Shown: positions 7,958-16,443, counted from the stretch's first letter. The stretch: 64,000 bases of DNA from Mucilaginibacter phenanthrenivorans (GCF_024721155.1 NZ_JAHVAP010000003.1:1-64000); one strand, 5' to 3'. Numbers and translations: made by a program. The notes: generated by a model from the letters alone, not told the origin.

Positions 7958-10932
7958 CCGGATCGTTTAAGCCTTCCTTTTACCGACAGCAGGTATTTAT
8001 GCAGCAGGTAATAGCAAATCATTTCCTGTTTCCGGGACTCATCTGTAAACACCCGGTTGAGGTGCATGTGGATGATGCTGCGCAGGTAATTCAGATCGGT
8101 TTCTCCGGGCATATGTTTTTGTATGATTTGAAGACTTTGGCGGAAATTTTCACCGGCCCTTAACGACCCACTGAGCAATCCAGGGTCAGCGAGCTGAAAC
8201 GCCGACATGATTCCGCCTGTCAATTCACGATATTTCTTGTCCAGTTCTACTTTAAATGGCTTGTCGGTAAATTCCGGCAGGAACTGCTGAAAGCTGTCCA
8301 GGGTAAACCAAAGCTGCTCATTTGGATCGCGGATAAATGCCTGAATCATTACATAGGTGGAATATATAGCGAAAGCGTGCGTGCTGGCAACGGGCTTTTT
8401 CTTTACCTGCTCTAAAAAGCTTAATACCAGTTCGCTGCTAAACCAGAAAAAACGTTCAGAATTTTCAATCCCACCGGCAGCATACCGTTCCAGCTCACGG
8501 CTGTAGACGTCAATTTGAAATTCCCGGATAACATGCTGCTGGATGCGATCCTCCAGTTTAGCTTTAAAAGCCAGTAATAGCTGATTGATCGAATCCGGGC
8601 TTACCTGCAGCCTTAAACGAATGTGCGGGGCATGATCTTCATAGCGGATAAAGAACCATTGTCTGATCTTAAAGCCTTCGTAACGCTTCACCAGCAAAGG
8701 GGCTAACTGTAAGAGTAGCCGGTCAACACCGATCTTCGGCGCATAGATCTTCAGGTAAAGCCAGGAGGAACCGGGAATGTATTTGCGCTGGGCTTTCGGT
8801 TTAGGGTCTTTGAAGGTCCCTGGGCTCGGCAGGACAAGCGGTTCGGCTGGCAGCAGGTAAGAATTGTACTGTTTTACTTCCGGCTGATTCAGAAATTCTT
8901 TTAGAATCACTTCTTTTTTCTGACGGATACAATCACAGAAAAACATCACATCAGGCTTGTTTTGACCATCAAAAACCAGTTCCTGGTCGCCTTCGGCAAG
9001 TGAGAAATAGCGCGGCAGGCGGATTGTTTTGCTGAGGGTATTGAAGATATCGCTGATGTCGTTACGCTCAACCTGTAATTTGGCGAGCTGCTCCTCTTTG
9101 ATGATCCAGGTAGCCAGGCTTAAAATACTTTCCTTATGCTCTATCCTCGGATAAAAGCCAAGGCCTGGGAAAAACTGCCGCAGATCGATTCCCAGATTTG
9201 ATCGCCCGTATTGATAAGGCAGATCCGCCAGGAAGCGGAACAAAGGCAGCTTATTGAGACTGTGATTATAAGCCGAACTTAACCGGGGTATCACAAACTT
9301 CCGGTGCTGCCCGGAAAATAGCATGGCCTTGTTATCGATGATCCTGATAAACAGATCCGATAGCTGGAGCTGCCGTTCTGCCGGTAAGGCCGATGCCGCT
9401 GTGACCGGTAATTCATAATGATAAATATGGGCCCGGCGATTAACATTGTCCGTATGCGGATCTGCCAGATGGAGTAGTTCGGCGAAGATAAGCCCGGGAT
9501 TTTGTTCTTCCAGCAGTAAAGCCATTTCCTGTGCAGCCAGCGCGATCTCGTCACCGGTCAGGGTGAAACGTCCCATCAATGCAGGCGCGTTAATGCCGCC
9601 GGCGTTTTCGATAAAGACTTTATTTTCAGTAATGCGAAAAAGCACCGACATGCCCAACAGCTGTTCGGATAAATAGCCGGATTTTAGGTGCTCAAGATCT
9701 TCATTTGCGATACGTATGACAGGGTCTTCCGATTTATCCCTGAGCCAACATTCCATCAATATGCTGTGAGCCGCAGACCAGGCCGCGTTTTGATTCGGTT
9801 GGTTACGGTAAGGGATATGCAGCGTTTCAAGCAATGGGTTGTTTTTCCCGGTTTCCGGTTGCTGATAACCTACACCAGCTTCCGGATCAAGCGCCCGTAA
9901 AAGCGGCAGCGTCTGTCCCTCAAAATGCTGCTGAAAAGATTGAATGAATTGCGACATCGCTGCGGATTGTCCGGTTGGCGATAGCAAAGCTAACGCTGAA
10001 ATGCCGTCGCGGAGCTTATCCTGAAAACCCACGCCCAATTGTTCTTCATTCCCTTGCCTTTTTAATATAATATTTAACTTATCAGCAGGGAGAGGACTTG
10101 CAGGCGAAAAGGCTTGCAGGCTTTGTTCGACCTGGTCGATAAAGCCGGGATTGATCTCAGCCGGATTTTTCAGCGTGGCAAATATATGAAGCAGGTTGTT
10201 TTTTAATTGACTCTCCTCCAGCTTTTTTGCTAACCCTTCCAGATAATCGGGGCCGGTTATATTCATCTGGTTTTTATCGATGAGCAGTTGAGCGTCGATC
10301 AGAAAGTCTGCATAATCTTCGGCCTCGGCGGGCGCACAATTTGCCGCGACGGCTATCTGGCTAACGATCTCCTGCCGCAAATAACCGTTGGGATTTCCGG
10401 TCAGCAGGTCCTTAAGCATTTTGGAAAATGCGATCGACTGCAACTGGTATTCCCGCTGTCCTGCTTCATCCACGCCGGTTCGAAAAAAGCGGTATTCATT
10501 CAACACCCGGTAAAGGGAAGGGTTGCTTTGAAATCTTGCGCTTTCCTTAAGCGCTTGATCCGGCAAATATTTGAAGAGTAAATTTTGCATCGGCATGGCC
10601 ACGTTTATAAATGCGCTGAAGCTTGCGGGATGATCTTTTGATCCGAGCTTGTCCCGCCACGTCACCAATGACACCGAAGCAAATAGGCCGAAAGGCGTCG
10701 GACGGTAACAATACCTGTTGATATATTTCTGTAAAGTATTCGCTTCTTTGACAGATAACTTAGCCGCCTGGAACTGCTGGCGTTCCAGTAGGCTAAAGAA
10801 GGCCGGCGTAGCGAGTCTTATTGCTGTTCGGAAGATTGGGTCATCCAGAAAGATCTGTGGTTCAGCGCTGTAATCGGCTTGATTTTTAACCGGCCTGCGC
10901 AAAAGCAAATGCGGTGAGAAGTCATAGTTCAT
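7954..10932 (-). CDS. LanB-type lantibiotic dehydratase (glutamylation and elimination domains)
   Basis: This 992-residue protein is full length for the family. The N-terminal lantibiotic dehydratase domain includes the signature YRPTPFGLFAS at about 76-86. The C-terminal elimination domain (SpaB_C / thiopeptide-type) starts near residue 725 with SSWLYLKIYAPKIGVDRLL and contains WFFIRYEDHAPHIRLRL. Such enzymes dehydrate Ser/Thr in precursor peptides using glutamyl-tRNA. No LanC cyclase, peptidase or transporter gene lies beside it. The only candidate substrate in the window is the Thr-rich peptide at 5859-6041. The enzyme family is confident; substrate and product are open. Confidence 0.9.
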   Translation of the reverse strand: MNYDFSPHLLLRRPVKNQADYSAEPQIFLDDPIFRTAIRLATPAFFSLLERQQFQAAKLSVKEANTLQKYINRYCYRPTPFGLFASVSLVTWRDKLGSKDHPASFSAFINVAMPMQNLLFKYLPDQALKESARFQSNPSLYRVLNEYRFFRTGVDEAGQREYQLQSIAFSKMLKDLLTGNPNGYLRQEIVSQIAVAANCAPAEAEDYADFLIDAQLLIDKNQMNITGPDYLEGLAKKLEESQLKNNLLHIFATLKNPAEINPGFIDQVEQSLQAFSPASPLPADKLNIILKRQGNEEQLGVGFQDKLRDGISALALLSPTGQSAAMSQFIQSFQQHFEGQTLPLLRALDPEAGVGYQQPETGKNNPLLETLHIPYRNQPNQNAAWSAAHSILMECWLRDKSEDPVIRIANEDLEHLKSGYLSEQLLGMSVLFRITENKVFIENAGGINAPALMGRFTLTGDEIALAAQEMALLLEEQNPGLIFAELLHLADPHTDNVNRRAHIYHYELPVTAASALPAERQLQLSDLFIRIIDNKAMLFSGQHRKFVIPRLSSAYNHSLNKLPLFRFLADLPYQYGRSNLGIDLRQFFPGLGFYPRIEHKESILSLATWIIKEEQLAKLQVERNDISDIFNTLSKTIRLPRYFSLAEGDQELVFDGQNKPDVMFFCDCIRQKKEVILKEFLNQPEVKQYNSYLLPAEPLVLPSPGTFKDPKPKAQRKYIPGSSWLYLKIYAPKIGVDRLLLQLAPLLVKRYEGFKIRQWFFIRYEDHAPHIRLRLQVSPDSINQLLLAFKAKLEDRIQQHVIREFQIDVYSRELERYAAGGIENSERFFWFSSELVLSFLEQVKKKPVASTHAFAIYSTYVMIQAFIRDPNEQLWFTLDSFQQFLPEFTDKPFKVELDKKYRELTGGIMSAFQLADPGLLSGSLRAGENFRQSLQIIQKHMPGETDLNYLRSIIHMHLNRVFTDESRKQEMICYYLLHKYLLSVKGRLKRSG

Positions 10933-11037
10933 GATAGTGTTTAGATAGATGTTAATGGCCTAATTAAAAAATCATCCTGCCGGCCCTGAGCTTTTTAAAT
11001 ACAGCCGACGGTCATTTTTACTTTTCCGGCATGTGCC

Positions 11038-11074
11038 AAAAAAGCGCCATAACATTCGTCATGACGCTTTTTTT
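11038..11074 (-). terminator. Terminator after the beta-barrel gene
   Basis: AAAAAGCG and CGCTTTTT arms with partly paired inner bases form a hairpin 15 bases past the stop at 11089. The flanking A and T tracts could make it work in both directions. Confidence 0.7.
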
Positions 11075-11088
11075 ATTAAACAGGCCGG

Positions 11089-11658
11089 TTACTTTGTCGG
11101 GAAGAAATAGGCCAGTCGGAGGGCCAATACATTGATCCTGGTGGCGTCCTCGTCTTGAATAAAATTATTAGTGGAGTGTTCATAACGTACGCCTGCATCG
11201 ATCAAACTTTTCCTTTTAAATTTGAATTGGTAGCCTACCTGTGGCGCGTAAACAAATACTGCATAGCGCGCGTTGATTGAATAATCTGTACCTGCTTCAC
11301 CCTGAACATACAATTGTTGTACGGGGAAAAATTTTAGGCCGGCTTTTACCGGGATTATATGGAGATCGGAATATAATATTCGCCTTACAGGATCATAACC
11401 TTTGCTGGAATAATGTTGATAACCCGAATTGATGGTCAGGAAAAATTGGTTTGCGATAGGGATATCGGCCTGCAGGGAGGCTCCCTGGCTCCAGGTATAG
11501 CCCGCTCTCATGCCGCCTAAAGGAATACCGGATTCAATACCTACGTTATAAAGAATACCTTTCATCGCTCCATTGGTGCTGCTGGTTTGTGCTTTTACTG
11601 AAATGGTGCCTGCTATGATCATAATGGCGGCGGCGGCTAATTTAAATTGTGTTTTCAT
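11089..11658 (-). CDS. Small outer-membrane beta-barrel protein
   Basis: This 189-residue protein has a signal peptide (MKTQFKLAAAAIMIIAGTISVKA, cleavage near 23). The rest alternates hydrophobic and polar residues with aromatic girdles (FFLTINSGYQHY, VGYQFKFKRKSLIDAGVRYEH) and ends in a terminal strand, ALRLAYFFPTK. This fits a porin-like or OmpA-barrel family protein of about eight strands. The function is unknown. It is a single gene with its own terminator, between the LanB gene and a histidine kinase on the same strand. Confidence 0.75.
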   Translation of the reverse strand: MKTQFKLAAAAIMIIAGTISVKAQTSSTNGAMKGILYNVGIESGIPLGGMRAGYTWSQGASLQADIPIANQFFLTINSGYQHYSSKGYDPVRRILYSDLHIIPVKAGLKFFPVQQLYVQGEAGTDYSINARYAVFVYAPQVGYQFKFKRKSLIDAGVRYEHSTNNFIQDEDATRINVLALRLAYFFPTK

Positions 11659-11717
11659 TTACTGTTGAATTTAATTATGAATTTATATTTGAATTATATG
11701 AGAATAAAAGGGCTGCC

Positions 11718-12491
11718 TCATCCATGGCCGGATGTTCGATAAGCTGACACTACCGACTGCGGCAACGGAAGGGAAAAATGAAATGATGCACCACGGCCTT
11801 CTTCGCTTTTTACCCAGGTCTGTCCCCCGTGATGGCTGACGATCTCCTTAACCAGGTATAAGCCGATACCATAGCCTTTTTGATCAGTAACCTCTTGACA
11901 GTCTGCGCGAAAAAATCTGTTGAATAACTTTTGCTGGTTTTCTGCGCTGATCCCGATCCCCTGATCGCTGACCGAGATCGTTAAAATGCCGGTAAGGCGC
12001 TGACAGCGGATCATGATCTCGCTTTGGTCGGGTGAGTATTTAACCGCATTGGCTATCAGATTATAAACGACCTGCTTGATCTTTCCCCGGTCTGCATATA
12101 CGCATTCCTCGTCTAAGACGGTAATGATCAGGCGGTGAGTTTCGAGATGCTGAAAATGATCGCAAGCGACTTCGAGCAACAGGTCACCTATACTAAAGCA
12201 GGTCTTCCTCAGGGTGATCTTTCCGTTAAAGATCAATGACATGTCAAGAACATTGTCCATGAGGGATGCCATTTCCATTACCTGGATATCAATTTTTTCC
12301 AATAGGCAGACCGTGCTTTGATCTTTGGACCTTTTGGCCAGCTTCTTCATCATTTGAACATAGAGCTTAATTACGGAGAGCGGTGACTTGAGCTCGTGGG
12401 TCAGGACAGCCATCAGATCGCATTTGATTTGCTCATCATGGAATTGATCACTGCCATTGTTACGCTCCCAGTAATTTACTTGTGTTGTCAT
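11718..12491 (-). CDS. Soluble histidine kinase without a sensor domain
   Basis: This 257-residue kinase is only HisKA plus HATPase. The H-box MAVLTHELKSPLSVI puts the phospho-acceptor at His32, then come NLIANAVKYS (N-box), DQGIGIS and GYGIGLYLV (G-boxes). Only about 25 residues precede the kinase core and there is no membrane segment, so input must come from a partner or another kinase. No response regulator is adjacent. It could be the remnant of a longer PAS kinase, but the 360 bases upstream show no sensor coding sequence. The kinase core looks intact. Confidence 0.85.
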   Translation of the reverse strand: MTTQVNYWERNNGSDQFHDEQIKCDLMAVLTHELKSPLSVIKLYVQMMKKLAKRSKDQSTVCLLEKIDIQVMEMASLMDNVLDMSLIFNGKITLRKTCFSIGDLLLEVACDHFQHLETHRLIITVLDEECVYADRGKIKQVVYNLIANAVKYSPDQSEIMIRCQRLTGILTISVSDQGIGISAENQQKLFNRFFRADCQEVTDQKGYGIGLYLVKEIVSHHGGQTWVKSEEGRGASFHFSLPLPQSVVSAYRTSGHG

Positions 12492-12753
12492 AATGCGTTG
12501 CTAGTAGTTGATGAGCCAAAAGTATTGCTGAACGCGCCCCGGCTCAACTTGAAAACCGCCGAAACGGGCTGTTTCAGGTTTGAAAAGGGCATTTTATCCC
12601 CTGAATATTTTAGTGTATTTCCAGCATACGGACACTTTTTTGCTGATAGACACAAGAGATCCAGGGACGGTCCTGATTGATAAAAGCAATCGTCAGCGCA
12701 TATAACTAAAACCAAGAAAGCGGGTGATGAATAAAAGAACTGGTCAAACGGGC

Positions 12754-12800
12754 AATACATAGTCTGACCACCTATCGGGTATGTGGTCGAACTATGTATT
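12754..12800. repeat. 47-base imperfect inverted repeat in an intergenic region
   Basis: Arms AATACATAGT and ACTATGTATT pair perfectly. After one mismatch, TGACCAC pairs with GTGGTCG (one T-G pair), around an 11-base centre. It lies in the 359-base gap between the histidine kinase and the secreted protein gene, 50 bases past the stop at 12851. There is no clear T-tract on either strand, so it may be an operator or the mark of a lost mobile element rather than a terminator. I see no other feature in this gap. Confidence 0.7.
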
Positions 12801-12850
12801 CTTTGTAGAAATGATTGAGAAGGTATTATTGAAAGCAGCCAAGTCTGGAT

Positions 12851-13282
12851 TTACCAGTTGTTGAGCTTAAGTACGGAAGTATCACTATGAGATAGATCCA
12901 GGGGTAAATTATAAAAAGTAAGGGTGTAATTCACCGGAGCAGGAAGCAGGAAGTTAATTGGTGTAAAATAGTTAGGATGAAAGGCTGAACGGCTGATCCG
13001 GAATATGCTGCTGGTATCTGCCATTGGCTTTGCATTGAAGGTCAACAGCGGGCCGGGTATTAATTGATCCGGCATTAAACCCTGATTTAATGAATTTGCA
13101 GGCATCCTGCCGGAGAACTGCCGGGCACCGATGCTTACCGTACTGAAATGCCAGCCTGAACGGATATCGGCCTTAAAAGTGATTGCTTGTTCTGTGCAAT
13201 GTAATTCGTTAGGGCCTGAACTTTGTGCATTGGCGCTATAAGCGGCGAATGCTAAAAAAAGGAACAGCATGATGTTTTTCAT
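12851..13282 (-). CDS. Small secreted protein of unknown function
   Basis: This 143-residue protein has a clear signal peptide (MKNIMLFLFLAFAAYSANAQ, cleavage after NAQ). The mature part is rich in beta-prone stretches and prolines, with one Cys shortly after the cleavage site. I recognise no domain. It precedes the 59-codon gene in the minus-strand series but no shared promoter is evident. A periplasmic or secreted location is the only supported statement. Confidence 0.65.
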   Translation of the reverse strand: MKNIMLFLFLAFAAYSANAQSSGPNELHCTEQAITFKADIRSGWHFSTVSIGARQFSGRMPANSLNQGLMPDQLIPGPLLTFNAKPMADTSSIFRISRSAFHPNYFTPINFLLPAPVNYTLTFYNLPLDLSHSDTSVLKLNNW

Positions 13283-13335
13283 GGTATGATAGCTAACGTT
13301 AATAAAAATAGGATGAATTAACCCGGCCTTTTGAT

Positions 13336-13515
13336 TTATTCGGCTTTATTTGGTTCTTTAGAAGGTTGTTTTACTTTCTTTTTCTGGCTCGTGATCATCA
13401 TACCGCAAGCCTGGGGATTTGTTTCGAGGCGGCTCGCGGCAATATTGAACGCAGAAGCCACACCAATAAAAAATGCGAATAAATTTCCTTTAAGGCGGTT
13501 GATCAGGTTTTTCAT
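13336..13515 (-). CDS. Small membrane-associated protein (59 residues)
   Basis: The reading frame from ATG at 13515 to TAA at 13336 encodes MKNLINRLKGNLFAFFIGVA..., with one hydrophobic segment at about 11-28, a single Cys near residue 37 and a Lys-rich tail (KKKVKQPSKE). The opposite-strand frames here look random. Small exported proteins of this size with a short N-terminal hydrophobic stretch are common in Bacteroidota. It lies between a terminator (13541-13574) and the secreted protein gene. Function unknown; the coding call is moderate. Confidence 0.45.
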   Translation of the reverse strand: MKNLINRLKGNLFAFFIGVASAFNIAASRLETNPQACGMMITSQKKKVKQPSKEPNKAE

Positions 13516-13540
13516 TGATTTTGGGATTAGTGGTAAAAGA

Positions 13541-13574
13541 AAAAGGCTTTGCTATCCGTGTTGCAAAGCCTTTT
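13541..13574 (-). terminator. Strong terminator after the alpha/beta hydrolase gene
   Basis: A perfect 12-bp stem (AAAAGGCTTTGC / GCAAAGCCTTTT) with a 10-base loop starts 10 bases beyond the stop at 13584 and has T-runs on the minus strand. Confidence 0.88.
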
Positions 13575-13583
13575 CCGCCGTTG

Positions 13584-14372
13584 TTACTGATGATTTGCGG
13601 CTGCCATAATGACCTTGGCTACAGCTTCCGGTTGCGATATGAACACCACATGGGAGCCTCTGATCTCGGTTATTTTGGCCTTAGCTCTTTTATACATTTC
13701 GCGTTCGGTGCCGGGATTGATCGCTTTATCCTGTGTGGCTACGACGCCATAGCTTGGCTTTGTTTTCCAGGCTACTTCACTCACCGGCTCTGCAAAGCAC
13801 TGGCCAATGATGGGCGCTTGTGAATCGCGCATAAAGTCACTTTGCGCTTTGGGCAGATCAGCGCTGAATCCGCTGTGGAATTTTGCCGGTTCGAAGTACA
13901 CAAAACCATACTTATCCGGTTTGGTAAATCCTGCTTCCGGTGCTTGGGGTGCGGCTGAAACCCACTTAGCCGTATTTTCTCCGGCATCCGGAAGAAAGGC
14001 TGCTACATAGACCAGGGCGGCGACTTTAGGATTTACGCCTGCCTGCGTAATTACCGTTCCGCCCCAGGAATGTCCAACAAGGATGACCGGCCCGTTTTGC
14101 GAATCAATAACGCTGTTCGTTGCGGTGACGTCTGCAGCAAGCGAGGTTAATGGATTCTGAACCATGCTGACATGGTATCCGTGCTTGGTAAGGATGTTGT
14201 AAACAGCTTTCCATCCCGAACCATCTGCGAACGCGCCATGAACAAGGACGATATTTTTCACCGGTGCTTTTTGTGCGTTAGCTGTGGAGAAAGTCAGTAG
14301 CTGGCTTGTAAATACTAAGGCGGTTACGATCAGCAATTTAATGCCGCTTAATGAATTTGTTGTTGTTTTCAT
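13584..14372 (-). CDS. Secreted alpha/beta hydrolase
   Basis: This 262-residue protein has a signal peptide (about residues 1-33, ending SLQ-like in TANAQ). The fold motifs are VLVHGAFADGSGW (oxyanion region) and the nucleophile elbow GHSWGG, with Ser as nucleophile. The late motif GSHVVFISQPEAV supplies the catalytic His. Such EstC-like hydrolases act on small esters; the substrate is unknown. It starts 30 bases after the DUF1223 gene and probably shares its transcript, since a promoter lies only before that gene and a terminator after this one. Confidence 0.85.
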   Translation of the reverse strand: MKTTTNSLSGIKLLIVTALVFTSQLLTFSTANAQKAPVKNIVLVHGAFADGSGWKAVYNILTKHGYHVSMVQNPLTSLAADVTATNSVIDSQNGPVILVGHSWGGTVITQAGVNPKVAALVYVAAFLPDAGENTAKWVSAAPQAPEAGFTKPDKYGFVYFEPAKFHSGFSADLPKAQSDFMRDSQAPIIGQCFAEPVSEVAWKTKPSYGVVATQDKAINPGTEREMYKRAKAKITEIRGSHVVFISQPEAVAKVIMAAANHQ

Positions 14373-14402
14373 GGAATTATGATTTTATGTTTAATTGATG
14401 GT

Positions 14403-15203
14403 TTATTTAGAGGCTGCAGGTGTAGCGGCTTCCGATGTAAGCTGAGCACGGCCGGCCGCATTGATCACACGGGTATCCGGACTTTGCAGCAGGCCAACGA
14501 TCTCCCAGTCCTTCGCATCAAAATCCGCAGGAAGATCAATTTGCACTGATCCGTTCTTGCCTGTTTTCAGATCGAACGTATACAGGTTGCGGACGATCTG
14601 GGCATGGTGCAATGTTCTGCCTTCGTTCTCCCCTTTTGTAACTTTGCTGACCGCGTGTTTTTCTACCACGGCTATGACAAGCTGGTTGTCCTTAGTATTG
14701 CCCTCCAACTGGTAATCTATTTTCATTTTACGAGCATGTTGTTCGCCTTTTAAGGATAAGGATTCGGTTGCATGAGCGCTTAAGGCATCATTCAAAGCGT
14801 TTTGTGCGGCATTTTCATCTCCGCCTACGAATTCAGATTTTCCGTTCACAATGACCTGTGGGGTGTAAACCTGGCCGGTGAATGAACTGCTGTATTGATA
14901 TTGGCGTTTGCTGAACAACGGATTACTGAAAACATCTTTCCACCCCTGGCGGTTCCAGTAGTCAACATGGAAAGCCAGTACATAGACAGGCTTGTTGCCG
15001 TTCTCTCTTTGTATACGGGCTAAAAGCTCGTCTGCAGGAGGGCAGCTCGAACAGCCTTCTGAAGTGAATAATTCCAGGACGGCAAAGCCGTCACCGGCAA
15101 TACTTCTGTTTGTTTTTGAGGCGAAGCTTTTGGTAACTAAAGCTGCGGTGATAACAAGGAGCACAAAAGCGGCACCTATAACGGACAATTTTATCGGTTT
15201 CAT
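14403..15203 (-). CDS. DUF1223 thioredoxin-fold protein, exported
   Basis: This 266-residue protein has an N-terminal hydrophobic segment (about 8-28) that works as a signal or anchor. The core motif FAVLELFTSEGCSSCPPADELL carries a CxxC pair, followed by AFHVDYWNRQGWKD and a VYTPQVIVNG block, as in the DUF1223 family. These proteins have a thioredoxin-like fold and are thought to act in envelope redox or stress functions; the reaction is not established. It is first in a two-gene operon with the alpha/beta hydrolase. Confidence 0.85.
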   Translation of the reverse strand: MKPIKLSVIGAAFVLLVITAALVTKSFASKTNRSIAGDGFAVLELFTSEGCSSCPPADELLARIQRENGNKPVYVLAFHVDYWNRQGWKDVFSNPLFSKRQYQYSSSFTGQVYTPQVIVNGKSEFVGGDENAAQNALNDALSAHATESLSLKGEQHARKMKIDYQLEGNTKDNQLVIAVVEKHAVSKVTKGENEGRTLHHAQIVRNLYTFDLKTGKNGSVQIDLPADFDAKDWEIVGLLQSPDTRVINAAGRAQLTSEAATPAASK

Positions 15204-15225
15204 GAGATTTATTTTTGTTTTGAAT

Positions 15226-15233
15226 CAAAAGTA
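15226..15233 (-). promoter_or_regulatory. -7 promoter element of the DUF1223 operon
   Basis: TACTTTTG on the minus strand fits TAnnTTTG, 22 bases before the ATG at 15203. No clear -33 element was found. Confidence 0.4.
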
Positions 15234-15324
15234 GCAGCCGTTTTAACCGTGCTTTAGTGTTTAGTTGCCGAATCAGACATATTCACGCCTCAACCGGGAA
15301 ATATCCGCCCTGAAGATCTGTTGC

Positions 15325-15924
15325 TTATCGGTCTCCCATCCAGGAAAGAAAAGCATTCGTTTTTTCTTTATGGATCAGCAGCTTGTCAGGAGTATCGATC
15401 AGCAGCTTCACAAAAAGTTTACGCAGGAAATAATGTTCCACTTCCTTGATCGCTTTGAAATTGATCAGGTATTTACGGTTGACCCGGAAAAACTGTCCCG
15501 ACGATACTGAGCTCGTGATCTGATCCAGAGATTGGTTGAGGGTGTATTCCTGCTGATCGAAGCACATCATGGATACTGCTTCGTTCCGGATGTAGAAGAA
15601 CGCTATATTTTCTGTTTGCACCGTCGTGTACTTTTGATTCTTGAAAACAAGAAAACTGGTTTTTGTGCCTGTCGTTTTAACTGGCTGCTCTTCCTTAAGG
15701 GTATTTTCTGCATCCCATATTGACGGTTTGTAGGTAAGAACACCGGGGATCTCCTTTGGGAGAAAGCTGTTCATCAGCAACGTTTCGGCCAGCTTGATCT
15801 CCTTTGAACCGATCAGGTTATTTCCCGGCAGGTATAACAAATGATCTTTGACAAATATCATATCATGACCGAATCCCGGACCTTGCAGATCTATAATTGC
15901 TGAATTTTTTAAGTGATTATACAT
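15325..15924 (-). CDS. Orphan LytTR DNA-binding protein, no receiver domain
   Basis: This 199-residue protein has a LytTR domain from about residue 92 (SFLVFKNQKYTTVQTENIAFFYI ... QFFRVNRKYLINFKAIKEVEHYF) to the C-terminus. The first ~90 residues match no receiver: the acidic pair, phospho-acceptor Asp block and Lys motif are absent. The LytTR part is closely similar to that of the response regulator at 45469-46230, so the two are paralogs and may bind related sites. Control of its activity is unknown. No kinase is adjacent. Confidence 0.85.
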   Translation of the reverse strand: MYNHLKNSAIIDLQGPGFGHDMIFVKDHLLYLPGNNLIGSKEIKLAETLLMNSFLPKEIPGVLTYKPSIWDAENTLKEEQPVKTTGTKTSFLVFKNQKYTTVQTENIAFFYIRNEAVSMMCFDQQEYTLNQSLDQITSSVSSGQFFRVNRKYLINFKAIKEVEHYFLRKLFVKLLIDTPDKLLIHKEKTNAFLSWMGDR

Positions 15925-16058
15925 ATCGATACTTTTTGAATTTAATACTTCTGTTTATAGGGCGGTTAAGTTCCTGCGATTAACATTGAAGGTTACGTAC
16001 ACAGCAGGCATTGATGAGGCCTTTGGAACTTTGCATCTTTGTTTGATTCATGGTGAAA

Positions 16059-16277
16059 TTATGGATGTAGTTTGGTGAATGCGATTTGGAGGCCGGGTTC
16101 CCTATTTTGCAATGGAGCTACGTAGTCGGGTTGTTTTCTGGCGTAAACCCGTCGTTTCTTTTTTAAAAAAATATGTACAGGACCGAAACTTGGTTTTCTG
16201 AATGGAATGACTGTCCGGATGATGACGATCACGCAGGCCGCCATAATGAGATGGGTAAAGAGGAACATGATTTCCAT
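16059..16277 (-). CDS. Possible small membrane protein
   Basis: This 72-residue frame begins MEIMFLFTHLIMAACVIVIIR, a convincing single membrane segment at about 3-23. A basic stretch (FLKKKRRVYARKQ) follows and would stay in the cytoplasm. I recognise no family. The 609-base space between the LytTR gene and the first TPR kinase otherwise holds no gene. Coding status is uncertain. Confidence 0.4.
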   Translation of the reverse strand: MEIMFLFTHLIMAACVIVIIRTVIPFRKPSFGPVHIFLKKKRRVYARKQPDYVAPLQNREPGLQIAFTKLHP

Positions 16278-16413
16278 TTTCTTTTATTTTAATATTCGTG
16301 AACACAAGTTTGTCTCAGTTGAGCTTTATTTTTTGCGGCTCATGCTTGTCCTAAATACAAAGCTTGTGCCGTTCATTATTTGGCTGAAAATCAGTAGATT
16401 AAATTGGTATTAT

Positions 16414-16443
16414 AAATCATGAAACCATGGGATTTCATGATTT
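16414..16443. repeat. Inverted repeat AAATCATGAAA / TTTCATGATTT
   Basis: Perfect 11-bp arms flank an 8-base centre. It lies in the 255-base gap 90 bases beyond the stop of the TPR kinase at 16533. The TCATGA half-site recalls the palindromes at 22537 and 27280. It may be an operator; no T-tract supports a terminator. Confidence 0.55.

Noticed and set aside
12488..12760. 90-codon minus-strand open frame upstream of the sensorless kinase
   Set aside because: Its composition is unlike a real sensor (many Cys, Ser and Phe in no order), it overlaps the kinase start by four bases, and it shows no recognisable domain.
13331..13609. 92-codon plus-strand frame opposite the small minus-strand gene
   Set aside because: It covers a perfect terminator hairpin and its sequence looks like antisense of the 59-codon gene and hydrolase end.
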